Below, piece by piece: positions 9,084 through 17,388 of a stretch of DNA of 64,000 nt. Location of the stretch: positions 45,589-109,588 of the forward strand of contig CADAQX010000007.1 in NCBI GenBank assembly GCA_902790215.1, in the 5' to 3' direction. The notes under the pieces were generated by a model that did not search any database, was not told the origin of the DNA, and saw only the letters and a list, made by a program, of their open reading frames with translations. A program made the position numbers and the translations under genes. Source of the stretch: an uncultured Bacteroidota bacterium. GTDB taxonomy: Bacteria; Bacteroidota; Bacteroidia; Bacteroidales; P3. Positions within the stretch are counted from its first letter, which is position 1. Every line of letters starts with the position of its first letter.

Positions 9084-9157
9084 GGGTGGTTGGGTTGTTG
9101 GGGTTGTGTAGATGTGATAGAATTGATAGATATGATAGATTCTTTGGGATGTTATTG

Positions 9158-9661
9158 TCAATCTGTCGGGCAGTTGCAGGCGTAGTCCCACAGTTTCTTG
9201 ACGGTGGGCAGCAGCTGTTCTATTGCCTTTTGGTCGTCAAGCGTAAGGGGACAGTCGCGCAGGTCGAGCAGTTGCAGGGTGTTGTCCAGTCGGGCAAACT
9301 CCTTGGGCAGGTTGGTCACCCGGGTGTCCCACAGCACCAGATGGGTCAGGTGCGGCAGGGAAGCCATGACGGGCGGCAGGGAGTCGATAGGATTGCGGCT
9401 CAACTCAATCCGCTCCAAGTTCTGCAGGAGGACAATGCTGTCGGAGAGCGTGGCTATGCGGTTGCCACGGAGGTTCAGTTCGCGCAGGTTGTGCATGGCG
9501 TAGACCTGCTGCGGCACCGCATTAAGCCGTTTGCTGCGCAAGTGCAAGATATACACCTCGTCGGGATTTGTCACCTCGGACAGAGAGCGGTATACCTTGT
9601 CCGGCTGGCATGTTGCCATGCCGGGCAGGAGGAGCAGCGCTATCAACAGCAGTCGGTGCAT
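9158..9661 (-). CDS. Secreted leucine-rich-repeat protein
   Basis: 167 residues. A signal peptide (MHRLLLIALLLLPGMATC) is followed by about five leucine-rich repeats with the xLxxLxLxxNxL pattern (for example LRELNLRGNRIATL, LERIELSRNPIDSLP and LTHLVLWDTRVTNLP) and a short C-terminal cap with two Cys. The Cys at position 18-19 could instead be a lipobox (GMATC), so it may be a lipoprotein. It is likely a protein-binding scaffold; the partner is unknown. It starts 10 bases after ribF ends, which places it in the same operon. Confidence 0.8.
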   Translation of the reverse strand: MHRLLLIALLLLPGMATCQPDKVYRSLSEVTNPDEVYILHLRSKRLNAVPQQVYAMHNLRELNLRGNRIATLSDSIVLLQNLERIELSRNPIDSLPPVMASLPHLTHLVLWDTRVTNLPKEFARLDNTLQLLDLRDCPLTLDDQKAIEQLLPTVKKLWDYACNCPTD

Positions 9662-9671
9662 GATTGAGAGG

Positions 9672-10616
9672 TTAGTCGTTTTCTTGAAGCAGCCGTCGGG
9701 CAGAGTCGCGGTCGGCGTTCAGCTGCGCCACCAGCATCTCCACACTGTCGAACCGGCATATATCGCGCAGCCTGGGACCGAACTCCACGGTGAGCGTGGT
9801 GTCGTACAGGTCGCCGTCGAAATCAAAGATGTTCACTTCGAAGACAGGCTTGTCCAATCCGAAAGTGGGCTGTGCACCGAAGTTGGCCATGCCCGCAAGC
9901 CCCGAGGTACCATTCTCCAGCGTGACACGGACGGCATAGACACCGTCGGCCGGCCACACCTTCGAGGTATCGGCCAGCGACACATTGGCTGTGGGGAAGC
10001 CCAACGTGCGGCCCAGTTGGCGACCCCGCTCGACGGTGCCCCACATGCGATAGCCGCGTCCCAGCATGGCAGCGGCGCGGTCGGTTTGACCCAACTGTAG
10101 GGCTTTGCGTATGCGGGTGGAGCTAACCTCCTTGCCACCATAGCAGACCGCTGTGTCGACATGCAGTGCCACACCAAGTTCCCTGGCCATTGCGGGCAAC
10201 TGGTCGAAATCGTTGCGACTGCGGCTGCCGAACATGTTGTCAAAGCCCAGCACAAGAGCCTTGGCATTCAACTGTTCCACCAATATCTGCCGGAAGAACT
10301 CACAAGCCGACATGTGGGCCAATTCGGGCGTAAACTCCACCTCTACCACAGCTTCCACCCCACAGGAGGCCAGCAACTCGCCCCGCTCACTATTGGTGGT
10401 GACACGGAAGTGGGTAGGCACATCCGTGGCCAGCACCTGTCGGGGATGGCGGTCAAAGGTCACCGCCATCGGCTTCAGTCCCCCACGCATCGCCACATCG
10501 GCCAATAGGGACAGAATATGGCGGTGTCCGATATGAACACCGTCGAACATTCCCACCGTCACAGCCGTGCCTTCAACGGATAACTTATTAATATCTGCTA
10601 ATTTATATATTGTCAT
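9672..10616 (-). CDS. ribF: Bifunctional riboflavin kinase / FAD synthetase
   Basis: 314-residue RibF. The N-terminal FAD synthetase (nucleotidyltransferase) half has GMFDGVHIGHRHIL with the HIGH-like motif and, later, SSTRIRKAL. The C-terminal riboflavin kinase half carries GRTLGFPTANV and GVYAVRV. It converts riboflavin to FMN and then FAD in the cytoplasm. The ATG at 10616 (MTIYKLADINK) is chosen because a TACCTTTG promoter box lies at 10636-10643, only 20 bases upstream, which excludes the longer in-frame start. It is the first gene of the leftward ribF - LRR - omega-amidase - mutS2 operon. Confidence 0.95.
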   Translation of the reverse strand: MTIYKLADINKLSVEGTAVTVGMFDGVHIGHRHILSLLADVAMRGGLKPMAVTFDRHPRQVLATDVPTHFRVTTNSERGELLASCGVEAVVEVEFTPELAHMSACEFFRQILVEQLNAKALVLGFDNMFGSRSRNDFDQLPAMARELGVALHVDTAVCYGGKEVSSTRIRKALQLGQTDRAAAMLGRGYRMWGTVERGRQLGRTLGFPTANVSLADTSKVWPADGVYAVRVTLENGTSGLAGMANFGAQPTFGLDKPVFEVNIFDFDGDLYDTTLTVEFGPRLRDICRFDSVEMLVAQLNADRDSARRLLQEND

Positions 10617-10635
10617 TCTATATTCAAAAGTCTTG

Positions 10636-10643
10636 CAAAGGTA
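10636..10643 (-). promoter_or_regulatory. TACCTTTG -7 promoter box of the ribF operon
   Basis: Exact TAnnTTTG on the minus strand. The predicted transcript start is only about a dozen bases before the ribF ATG, implying a very short leader. Confidence 0.65.
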
Positions 10644-10779
10644 CGAAGAAATTAATAAATGGGAATAAAAATTAATAATAAGTTTCAACAGGGGCATCTT
10701 GAAACGTGCAGTATACGCTCAATCCTATCAAAAAAATAAAAATAAAATGCGAAAAAATACACAATTCAAGAAAAATGTG

Positions 10780-10787
10780 TATCTTTG
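10780..10787 (+). promoter_or_regulatory. TATCTTTG -7 promoter box of rpsP-rimM
   Basis: Exact match, 54 bases before the rpsP ATG, in an AT-rich region. It is divergent from the ribF promoter. Confidence 0.75.
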
Positions 10788-10840
10788 CAAATCGATTTAA
10801 ATAACAATTATTTCAATAACAATTTAAACAACAAACAATT

Positions 10841-11389
10841 ATGCCTACAAGAATTAGATTGCAGCGTCATGGTAAAAAGAATCAACCCTTCTACCATATC
10901 GTTGTTGCGGACGGTCGTGTACCCCGGGACGGTAAATTTATTGAGAAATTAGGCACGTACAATCCGCTGACCAACCCCGCCACCATTGAACTGAATGTCG
11001 AGCGCGCCGCCCAGTGGCTCAAGAACGGAGCCCAGCCCAGCGACACTGCCCGCCGCATTCTCTCCTACAAAGGCGCCCTGCTCAAACACCACCTGCAGGT
11101 CGGTGTCGACAAAGGTGCCATCAGCCAGGAAACTGCTGACGTGAGATTCAACGAGTGGCTCCAGGCCAAAGAGGCCAAGATAGCCGCCGCCAAGAGCGAG
11201 AACGACAACAAGCTGCGCAACGTGAAGAAAGACCGTCTCGATGCCGAGAAGAAGCACAACGAGACCGTTGCCGCCGCCGTGGCCGCCAAGCGCAAAGCTG
11301 CCGCTGAGGCCGAAGCAGCTGCCAAGGCTGAAGCCGAGGCCGCTACCGAAGAGGCTCCCGCTGCAGAAGAAGCCCCCGCTGCAGAGTAA
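10841..11389 (+). CDS. rpsP: 30S ribosomal protein S16 with long C-terminal tail
   Basis: 182 residues. The first ~85 residues are canonical bS16 (MPTRIRLQRHGKKNQPFYHI, then VVADGRVPRDGKFIEKLGTY), which binds 16S rRNA during 30S assembly. The remaining ~95 residues form a charged helical tail that becomes a low-complexity Ala/Glu/Lys run ending APAAEEAPAAE. Such extensions are known in Bacteroidota S16 proteins, where the usual bacterial length is about 80-90. The gene has its own promoter (10780) and is followed by a hairpin terminator and then rimM, the usual S16 partner. Confidence 0.97.
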   Translation: MPTRIRLQRHGKKNQPFYHIVVADGRVPRDGKFIEKLGTYNPLTNPATIELNVERAAQWLKNGAQPSDTARRILSYKGALLKHHLQVGVDKGAISQETADVRFNEWLQAKEAKIAAAKSENDNKLRNVKKDRLDAEKKHNETVAAAVAAKRKAAAEAEAAAKAEAEAATEEAPAAEEAPAAE

Positions 11390-11405
11390 TCCAACAGCAA
11401 GTGAT

Positions 11406-11440
11406 AAAAAAGCGTGTTCCACCAGAGCACGCTTTTTTTC
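11406..11440 (+). terminator. Hairpin with flanking A/T tracts between rpsP and rimM
   Basis: AAAAAAGCGTG / CACGCTTTTTTT around an 11-base loop, 16 bases after the rpsP stop. It is likely a partial terminator (attenuator), because rimM starts only 17 bases further on without its own promoter box. Confidence 0.75.
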
Positions 11441-11456
11441 TTAAACCCACAGCATC

Positions 11457-11981
11457 ATGACCAAAGACGAATGCTACCGCTTAGGCAACATCACCAAGCC
11501 TTTCGGATACAAAGGACAAATGGTCTTCTATCTCGACGTGGACAGCCCGCAGGACTACGCCGACCTCGACTCGGTCTTCATAGAAACCAAGACCGGCCTT
11601 GTCCCCTACTTTTTCAAAGTGGACAATATCAACGGCAACAAGGCCGTCGTCACCTTTGAGGATCTTACTCCCGACGAAGCCCATGCCCTGGCCGGACACG
11701 ACCTGTACCTGCCCCTTGACCTGCTGCCCAAGCTCACCGGCAACCAATTCTATTTCCACGAAGTTATCGGTTTCCGCGTTGTCGATAGCCAGTACGGCGA
11801 CATCGGCACCCTGCAAAGCATCATCGAATACCCCGCACAACCCCTTTTCCAAATCGACAAAGAGGGCAAAGAGATACTCATTCCCATCATCGACCCAGTA
11901 ATAAAACTGGTAGACAGAGAGAACAAGACCCTCCACATAGACGCTCCCAACGGCCTGATAGAGCTTTATTTGAATAGTTAG
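11457..11981 (+). CDS. rimM: 16S rRNA processing protein RimM
   Basis: 174 residues, the usual RimM length. The N-terminal RimM beta-barrel (YRLGNITKPFGYKGQMVFYL) is followed by a PRC-barrel domain (about 95-174) containing the family's IGFRVVDSQYGDIGTL and EILIPIIDPVIKLVD segments. It works in maturation of the 30S head and binds ribosomal protein S19. It sits directly behind rpsP, the conserved rpsP-rimM arrangement, here without trmD. Confidence 0.95.
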   Translation: MTKDECYRLGNITKPFGYKGQMVFYLDVDSPQDYADLDSVFIETKTGLVPYFFKVDNINGNKAVVTFEDLTPDEAHALAGHDLYLPLDLLPKLTGNQFYFHEVIGFRVVDSQYGDIGTLQSIIEYPAQPLFQIDKEGKEILIPIIDPVIKLVDRENKTLHIDAPNGLIELYLNS

Positions 11982-12027
11982 TAACAGCCTGTTAATATCT
12001 TTTTATCTACATATGCGAAAGTATATG

Positions 12028-12035
12028 TACTTTTG
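12028..12035 (+). promoter_or_regulatory. TACTTTTG -7 promoter box of the dksA-like gene
   Basis: Matches TAnnTTTG, 47 bases before the ATG at 12082. Confidence 0.65.
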
Positions 12036-12081
12036 CAAAGTGAAAAAAGTGTGAAATCAAAGGAATCAATCGACCACTATT

Positions 12082-12483
12082 ATGGAGAAAAAAGAACCCA
12101 CACCCGAAAAAACATGCTACTCGGCAGAAGAGTTGCAGTTCTTTAAAGAGCTCATTCTGAAAAAACGCGAGGAAGCTATACACAGTCTCGAACTGCTTAA
12201 CGAAGCCGTTGCCGGCGGAGTGAACGATGTCACCGACACCGCCCCCACCTTCAAGACCCTTGAAGAAGGCAGCAATGTGCTATCGAAAGAAGAGAACTCC
12301 CGTCTCGCCGCCCGCCAGCAGAAATTCATCAAAGACCTCGATGCCGCCCTTATCCGCATTGAGAACAAGACCTACGGTATCTGCCGTGTCACAGGCAAAC
12401 TCATTCCCAAGGAACGCCTCATGATTGTGCCCCACGCCACCATGACCATCGAGGCCAAGATGCAGGAGAAAAAACGCCGCTAA
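12082..12483 (+). CDS. TraR/DksA-family protein lacking zinc-finger cysteines
   Basis: 133 residues. A helical hairpin (about 15-95) is followed by the DksA/TraR C-terminal signature YGICRVTGKLIPKERLMIVP. In canonical DksA four Cys bind zinc. Here only the first is kept (GIC), the second is Thr, and the downstream pair is replaced (PHATMTIEAK), so zinc binding is not expected. This Cys-poor form is common in Bacteroidota. It is predicted to bind the RNA polymerase secondary channel and modulate transcription; there is no direct evidence here. It has its own promoter (12028) and a strong terminator. Confidence 0.9.
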   Translation: MEKKEPTPEKTCYSAEELQFFKELILKKREEAIHSLELLNEAVAGGVNDVTDTAPTFKTLEEGSNVLSKEENSRLAARQQKFIKDLDAALIRIENKTYGICRVTGKLIPKERLMIVPHATMTIEAKMQEKKRR

Positions 12484-12513
12484 CTGCCGCACCTAATACA
12501 ACCCACATATATC

Positions 12514-12546
12514 CCGGCAAGACGGCTACCGTCTTGCCGCTTTTTT
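12514..12546 (+). terminator. Strong intrinsic terminator after the dksA-like gene
   Basis: 11-bp perfect stem CGGCAAGACGG / CCGTCTTGCCG with a 3-base loop, followed by CTTTTTT. Confidence 0.9.
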
Positions 12547-12620
12547 ACATTCTGAAAGGAAAAACAGCAACTGCTGTGCCTGACAGCACAACTGTATAGC
12601 AATTATTTAACATCTTGATT

Positions 12621-13235
12621 ATGAAAAGACAAATACCCATCATTCTGACGGTCATAATCATGCTGGGGTGCATGCCCAGCTGCACCACGCCGCAGCAACC
12701 CAAAAACGAAGAGACCATGACAACAGAATTGACACCCTTCGACGTTCAGCAAGAGTTTGCGAAGAACGGTTTCAACTGGTTCACCGAGAATCTGATACTC
12801 TGCAGCGGAGACACTGCAGCCAGCAATGCCATGACCATTGGCTGGGGCGGAATAGGCAACTATCTGGGCCACGAGCGCCCGGCAGTGACTGTCTATGTAG
12901 CTCCCGCACGCTACACCTGGCAGTTTATGGAACGCTATCCCCGTTTCACCATCATGCAGTTTGACGACCCCGAAGTGGCAAAGTATATGGGCAGCCATAG
13001 CGGCCGCGACGGCGACAAAGCCGCTGCCCTTGGCCTCCACGTGGCCTATACAGAACACGGCACACCCTATTACGAAGAGGCCACAACGGTGATTGAATGC
13101 GAGACCATGACAGCATGGCACCAGACCGAAGCCGATTTCCGCAACGACACCCCGCGCCAGTGGTACAACGGCTTCGAGGCCGGTATCCACACCGTATATA
13201 TCGGCGAGGTAATCGGTGCCTGGCGCCGACAGTAG
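12621..13235 (+). CDS. Flavin reductase-like lipoprotein
   Basis: 204 residues. The signal peptide contains two candidate lipoboxes (LGC and then PSC), so it is probably a lipoprotein. The mature region resembles the flavin-reductase-like FMN-binding fold: AMTIGWGGIGNYLGHERPAV corresponds to the FMN-contacting strand-loop, followed by TVYVAPARYTWQFMERYPRF. A C-terminal GFEAGIHTVYIGEVIGAW completes the fold. Enzyme activity and substrate are unknown. The ATG at 12621 is preferred over the one two codons upstream because it gives a standard MKRQ signal start. The PhzF-like gene follows after 18 bases, so the two are likely co-transcribed. Confidence 0.78.
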   Translation: MKRQIPIILTVIIMLGCMPSCTTPQQPKNEETMTTELTPFDVQQEFAKNGFNWFTENLILCSGDTAASNAMTIGWGGIGNYLGHERPAVTVYVAPARYTWQFMERYPRFTIMQFDDPEVAKYMGSHSGRDGDKAAALGLHVAYTEHGTPYYEEATTVIECETMTAWHQTEADFRNDTPRQWYNGFEAGIHTVYIGEVIGAWRRQ

Positions 13236-13253
13236 CCACAATACCCCATCGCC

Positions 13254-14090
13254 ATGGAATACTATATCGTCGACGCTTTTTCCGACAAGCCTTTCGGCGG
13301 CAACCCAGCCGGAGTGGTGCTGCTGGGCAACAACGACTTTCCCAATGAAGGGCTGATGCTGCAAGTGGCCGCCGAGTTGCGCTATTCGGAGACTGCCTTT
13401 GTGCGACGCCATTCGGCAAACGAGTACACCCTGCGCTATTTCACCCCCAAGCATGAAGTGGAACTTTGCGGCCACGCCACCGTGGCCACTTTCTCGCTCC
13501 TGCACCGCAAAGGTTTGGCAGCAGGGCAATGCCTGTGCCACACCAAGGCCGGAGACCTAGCCATAGAGGCCGACACTCGGGTAATGATGCAGATGGCCGT
13601 GCCACGCATTGTGGACACTGTCCGGCATCCCGCCGACATCTACAAAGCCGTGGGCTTGCCCAGCTATGAGCCCTCGCTGCCCGTACAGATAGCCTATTCC
13701 GGATTGGCCGACATCATGCTGCCCCTGCCCGACGTGGCCTCATTGCAAGCGCTGCAGCCCGACATGGAGGCCATCACAGCGCTGACCCGACAGCTCAACG
13801 CGGTCAGCATCCACCCCTTTGCCTTCGGCCATGACGGCTACACAGCACATGTACGCGATTTCGCCCCTCTCTACGGCGTTCCCGAAGAGTCGGCCACCGG
13901 CACAGCCAACGCCGCACTGACCTATTACCTAATGCAGAACAATCTAATATCACCCACTGGAGAATACACCTTCCTGCAAGGCGAAGCGATGGGCCGGCCT
14001 TCTGTGGTGGCCACACGGATTACATCCGACGGCACCCTGTACGTGGGCGGCACCGCCGCCATAGTCGCCCAAGGCGAACTGCTGCCGTGA
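13254..14090 (+). CDS. PhzF-family isomerase
   Basis: 278-residue PhzF-like protein. It shows the two pseudo-symmetric half domains, the early signature DAFSDKPFGGNPAGVVLL, the catalytic Glu46 in RYSETAFV, the GHATVAT motif near 77 and the second-half motif EESATGTANAALTYYL. The family catalyses proton-shift isomerisations; in phenazine producers PhzF acts on DHHA, but most genomic homologues have unknown substrates and there are no phenazine genes here. It lies 18 bases behind the flavin reductase-like gene and converges, with a 2-base gap, on the ABC ATPase gene. Confidence 0.9.
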   Translation: MEYYIVDAFSDKPFGGNPAGVVLLGNNDFPNEGLMLQVAAELRYSETAFVRRHSANEYTLRYFTPKHEVELCGHATVATFSLLHRKGLAAGQCLCHTKAGDLAIEADTRVMMQMAVPRIVDTVRHPADIYKAVGLPSYEPSLPVQIAYSGLADIMLPLPDVASLQALQPDMEAITALTRQLNAVSIHPFAFGHDGYTAHVRDFAPLYGVPEESATGTANAALTYYLMQNNLISPTGEYTFLQGEAMGRPSVVATRITSDGTLYVGGTAAIVAQGELLP

Positions 14091-14092
14091 CA

Positions 14093-15790
14093 CTAAAGCC
14101 GCGGAATGGCGGCAAGCAAGCGCTGGGTATAGGGGTGCTGCGGATTGGCGAAGAGCTGGTCAGAGGGACCTTCTTCCACTATGCGTCCCTTTTCCATCAC
14201 CATGATGCGGTCGGAGAAGAATTTGACCACAGAGAGGTCGTGGGTTATAAAGATGTAGGTGTAGCCGTAATGCTCCTTCAAGTCGTTAAGCAGGTTGAGC
14301 ACTTGCGCCTGCACAGAGACATCAAGGGCTGATACGCTTTCGTCGCAGATGACCAGTTCGGGCTGCAGCACCAGCGCACGTGCGATACAGACACGCTGCC
14401 GCTGACCACCGCTGAACTCATGGGGATAGCGGTTGAACCACTCCTCGGAGAGCCCTACCTGATGCATTAGTTCCCTGACCCGTTCACGTCGTTGGCTGTC
14501 GCTGTCAAGCAAATGGTGGCTGCGGAGTGGCTCAAGGATTGCCTCGCCAACCGTGATACGCGGATTAAGCGATGAGTAAGGGTCTTGGAACACAATCTGC
14601 ATCTTTCGCCGCAAGGCCTTCTGCTCCGAGAACGACAGTTTGTCAAGGCTCACACCGTCGTATTCCACAGTGCCGGCACTGCGCTCTATCAGTTGCAGGA
14701 TGGCACGTCCCAATGTGCTTTTCCCGCAGCCGCTTTCGCCAACCAGTCCCACGGTCTCGCCCCGAAACACATCAAACGACAAGCCGTCAACAGCCTTCAA
14801 TTCCTGCATTACCTTGCCGAAAAGATTTTTCTTGAGGGCATACGTCACCTCCAAATCGCGCACCCGCAGCAGAGGTGTGGCAGATATTTCCCGCTTCACG
14901 GCGGGTGTCTGCACCTCCTGCGGCACATTGCCTTCAAGAAAGTCCTGCACCGTGGGCAGCCTGTGTGGACGGCTGTCAAGTGGCGGGCGACAAGCAAGCA
15001 ATCCCCGTGTGTAGGGATGTTGCGGATGATAGAGGACCTGCTCAGCCGTACCCTGCTCCACAATCTCACCTTTGTACATGACTGCCACATCGTCGGCTAT
15101 CTGGGCGATGACACCCAAGTCGTGGGTAATAAAGATGATGCCAATCTGATATTTGTTCTGTAGTGTGCGGAGCAATTCAAGAATAGTCTTCTGCACCGTC
15201 ACGTCAAGAGCCGTGGTGGGTTCGTCTGCTATAAGGAGGTCGGGATGGCAAATCAAGGCCATGGCAATCATCACGCGCTGTTTTTGTCCACCGCTGATTT
15301 CATGCGGGTAGCTGTCGAATATTTTTTCAGGGCGAGGAAGCATAACCTCCTCGAAGAGTTCTATCACCCTGCGCCGAGCCTCTGCCTTGTCAACTTTTTC
15401 GTGCGCCAACAGCATTTCCATCACCTGTTCACCACATTTATGCACAGGGTTAAGGCTTGTCATAGGTTCCTGGAAAATCATCGACACATGCCGTCCCAAC
15501 TCGATATGCTCCACAGCCTCCTGCTGCCCGTCGGCAAAGAGACGTATGCTCCCCGTTACCCTACAGGCCGGCGGCTTGGGCAACAGCCCCATGACAGCCA
15601 ACGAACTGACTGACTTGCCACTGCCTGATTCGCCCACAATACCAAGTGTGCGGCCTCGGCAGACCTCAAAACTCACATCCTTCACCGCAACATTCACCTC
15701 GCCGTCATGCACAAACTCGACACGCAGGTGTTCCACTTGCAGTACTTTCCCGTCGCCTGCAGCGCCGGACATATCCCGAACATTATCCAT
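14093..15790 (-). CDS. Dual ABC ATPase for peptide/nickel-type importer
   Basis: 565 residues with two complete ABC domains of the oligopeptide (DppD + DppF, GsiA/YejF-like) type. Domain 1 (about 15-275) has Walker [13 protein letters not shown], signature [13 protein letters not shown] and Walker [13 protein letters not shown]. Domain 2 (about 315-565) has [25 protein letters not shown] and [12 protein letters not shown]. Each domain ends with the oligopeptide-family C-terminal tail ([12 protein letters not shown] and [14 protein letters not shown]). It energises uptake of peptides or similar solutes, but no permease or binding protein genes adjoin it, so the rest of the transporter must be encoded elsewhere. 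Confidence 0.92.
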   Translation of the reverse strand: MDNVRDMSGAAGDGKVLQVEHLRVEFVHDGEVNVAVKDVSFEVCRGRTLGIVGESGSGKSVSSLAVMGLLPKPPACRVTGSIRLFADGQQEAVEHIELGRHVSMIFQEPMTSLNPVHKCGEQVMEMLLAHEKVDKAEARRRVIELFEEVMLPRPEKIFDSYPHEISGGQKQRVMIAMALICHPDLLIADEPTTALDVTVQKTILELLRTLQNKYQIGIIFITHDLGVIAQIADDVAVMYKGEIVEQGTAEQVLYHPQHPYTRGLLACRPPLDSRPHRLPTVQDFLEGNVPQEVQTPAVKREISATPLLRVRDLEVTYALKKNLFGKVMQELKAVDGLSFDVFRGETVGLVGESGCGKSTLGRAILQLIERSAGTVEYDGVSLDKLSFSEQKALRRKMQIVFQDPYSSLNPRITVGEAILEPLRSHHLLDSDSQRRERVRELMHQVGLSEEWFNRYPHEFSGGQRQRVCIARALVLQPELVICDESVSALDVSVQAQVLNLLNDLKEHYGYTYIFITHDLSVVKFFSDRIMVMEKGRIVEEGPSDQLFANPQHPYTQRLLAAIPRL

Positions 15791-15917
15791 TGCTATCCAA
15801 GTTTAACATTCTATATTACACATTCATGACTCATCCGTTGCCCTGATAAAGATTGGCAAAACGGACATTATTTTCACTAAAACGCAGAATTATTCTTTTT
15901 ATTTGAAGAATAATGTG

Positions 15918-15925
15918 TAAATTTG
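15918..15925 (+). promoter_or_regulatory. TAAATTTG -7 promoter box of rocD
   Basis: Matches TAnnTTTG, 86 bases before the rocD ATG. Confidence 0.6.
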
Positions 15926-16010
15926 CAAATTATTTCGGAGAACGTACCCACCTACACCGACATAACACAGAACAATCAATAAAATAACAACATATAAAAA
16001 CAACGACATT

Positions 16011-17231
16011 ATGACGAAATCAGAAGAATTCATGGAAATGGAAGCCCGTTACGGCGCTCACAACTATCATCCCCTGCCCGTCGTCCTCGCCAAAGGCGAA
16101 GGCGCATTTGTGTGGGACTGCGAAGGCAAACGCTATTTTGACTTCCTTTCCGCCTACTCCGCCGTCAACCAAGGCCATTGTCACCCCAAGATTATCAAGG
16201 CTCTCTGCGACCAGGCTCACCAGCTCACCCTCAGCAGCCGTGCGTTCTACAACAACTGCCTTGGCGAATGGGAGAAATATGTCACCGAGTATTTCGGCTA
16301 CGACAAGGTGCTGCCCATGAACAGCGGTGCCGAAGCCGACGAGACTGCCCTGAAACTTGCCCGCCGCTGGGGTGTGGTGAAAAAAGGCATCCCCAACGAC
16401 GAAGTGATGATTGTCTGCTGCGAAGGCAACTTCCACGGCCGCACCATCACCATCATCACCATGAGCAACGACCCGGAGAGCTATGCCAACTACGGTCCTA
16501 TGACCCCCGGTTTCCTCCGCATACCTTACAACGACCCCGCCGCACTGGAGAAGGTTCTCGAAGAGCATGGCAAGAAGATTGCCGGTTTCCTGGTTGAGCC
16601 CATCCAAGGCGAGGCTGGTGTATATGTTCCCGACGAGGGTTACCTCAAGAAATGCTACGACATCTGTCACAAGCACAACGTGCTCTTCATGGCCGACGAG
16701 GTGCAGTGCGGTATTGCCCGTACCGGCAAGATGCTGGCTTGCGACCACGAAGGCGTGCGTCCCGACATCCTCATCCTCGGCAAAGCCCTCGGTGGCGGTG
16801 TTGTGCCCGTCAGCTGCGTGTTGGCCGACGACGACATCATGCTGAACATCAAACCCGGTGAGCACGGCTCCACTTTCGGTGGCAACCCCATTGCCGCCAA
16901 AGTCTCCATTGCCGCCCTGCAGGTCATCAAGGACGAGCACCTGATGGAGAACGCCGAGCGTTTGGGCAAAATCTTCCGCGAGGAGATGAGCAACTTCAAG
17001 AGCCCCATGATCGAGAAAGTACGCGGCAAGGGCCTCTTGAACGCCATCATCATCAAGCCCCACAACGGCAAGGAAGCTTGGGATGTGTGCTTAAAGATGC
17101 GCGACATGGGCGTGCTGGCCAAACCCACACACCAGCACATTATCCGCTTTGCTCCTCCGCTGGTCATCACCGAAGAGCAACTGCGCGAAGCCATGGATAT
17201 CATCAAGAAGGCCATCGCCTCCTTCGAATGA
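16011..17231 (+). CDS. rocD: Ornithine--oxo-acid aminotransferase
   Basis: 406-residue class III PLP aminotransferase, the typical RocD length. It has [19 protein letters not shown] at the N-terminus, the PLP phosphate motif [15 protein letters not shown], Asp229 in FMADEVQCG (contacts the pyridine N) and Lys258 in [13 protein letters not shown] as the Schiff-base lysine. It transfers the delta-amino group of ornithine to 2-oxoglutarate, giving glutamate-5-semialdehyde, in arginine/ornithine breakdown or proline synthesis. It is monocistronic, with a promoter at 15918 and a strong terminator at 17263. Confidence 0.95.
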   Translation: MTKSEEFMEMEARYGAHNYHPLPVVLAKGEGAFVWDCEGKRYFDFLSAYSAVNQGHCHPKIIKALCDQAHQLTLSSRAFYNNCLGEWEKYVTEYFGYDKVLPMNSGAEADETALKLARRWGVVKKGIPNDEVMIVCCEGNFHGRTITIITMSNDPESYANYGPMTPGFLRIPYNDPAALEKVLEEHGKKIAGFLVEPIQGEAGVYVPDEGYLKKCYDICHKHNVLFMADEVQCGIARTGKMLACDHEGVRPDILILGKALGGGVVPVSCVLADDDIMLNIKPGEHGSTFGGNPIAAKVSIAALQVIKDEHLMENAERLGKIFREEMSNFKSPMIEKVRGKGLLNAIIIKPHNGKEAWDVCLKMRDMGVLAKPTHQHIIRFAPPLVITEEQLREAMDIIKKAIASFE

Positions 17232-17262
17232 TTCTTCCCTTTATCCCTTTGGGTTTATAATC

Positions 17263-17306
17263 ACAAAGGACACCCTTGCATACACTTAGGGTGTCCTTTG
17301 TTTTTC
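17263..17306 (+). terminator. Strong intrinsic terminator after rocD
   Basis: 13-bp perfect stem ACAAAGGACACCC / GGGTGTCCTTTGT with a 13-base loop and a following T tract, 31 bases after the stop. Confidence 0.9.
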
Positions 17307-17354
17307 CCGACATCCAAGTTCGAACAAAAAAGTCAGTGATTGCGAAAAAAAGCG

Positions 17355-17362
17355 TATCTTTG
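17355..17362 (+). promoter_or_regulatory. TATCTTTG -7 promoter box of the GH3 gene
   Basis: Exact match, 27 bases before the ATG at 17389. Confidence 0.7.
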
Positions 17363-17388
17363 CAAAGCGAAATTATATATAATTATTG

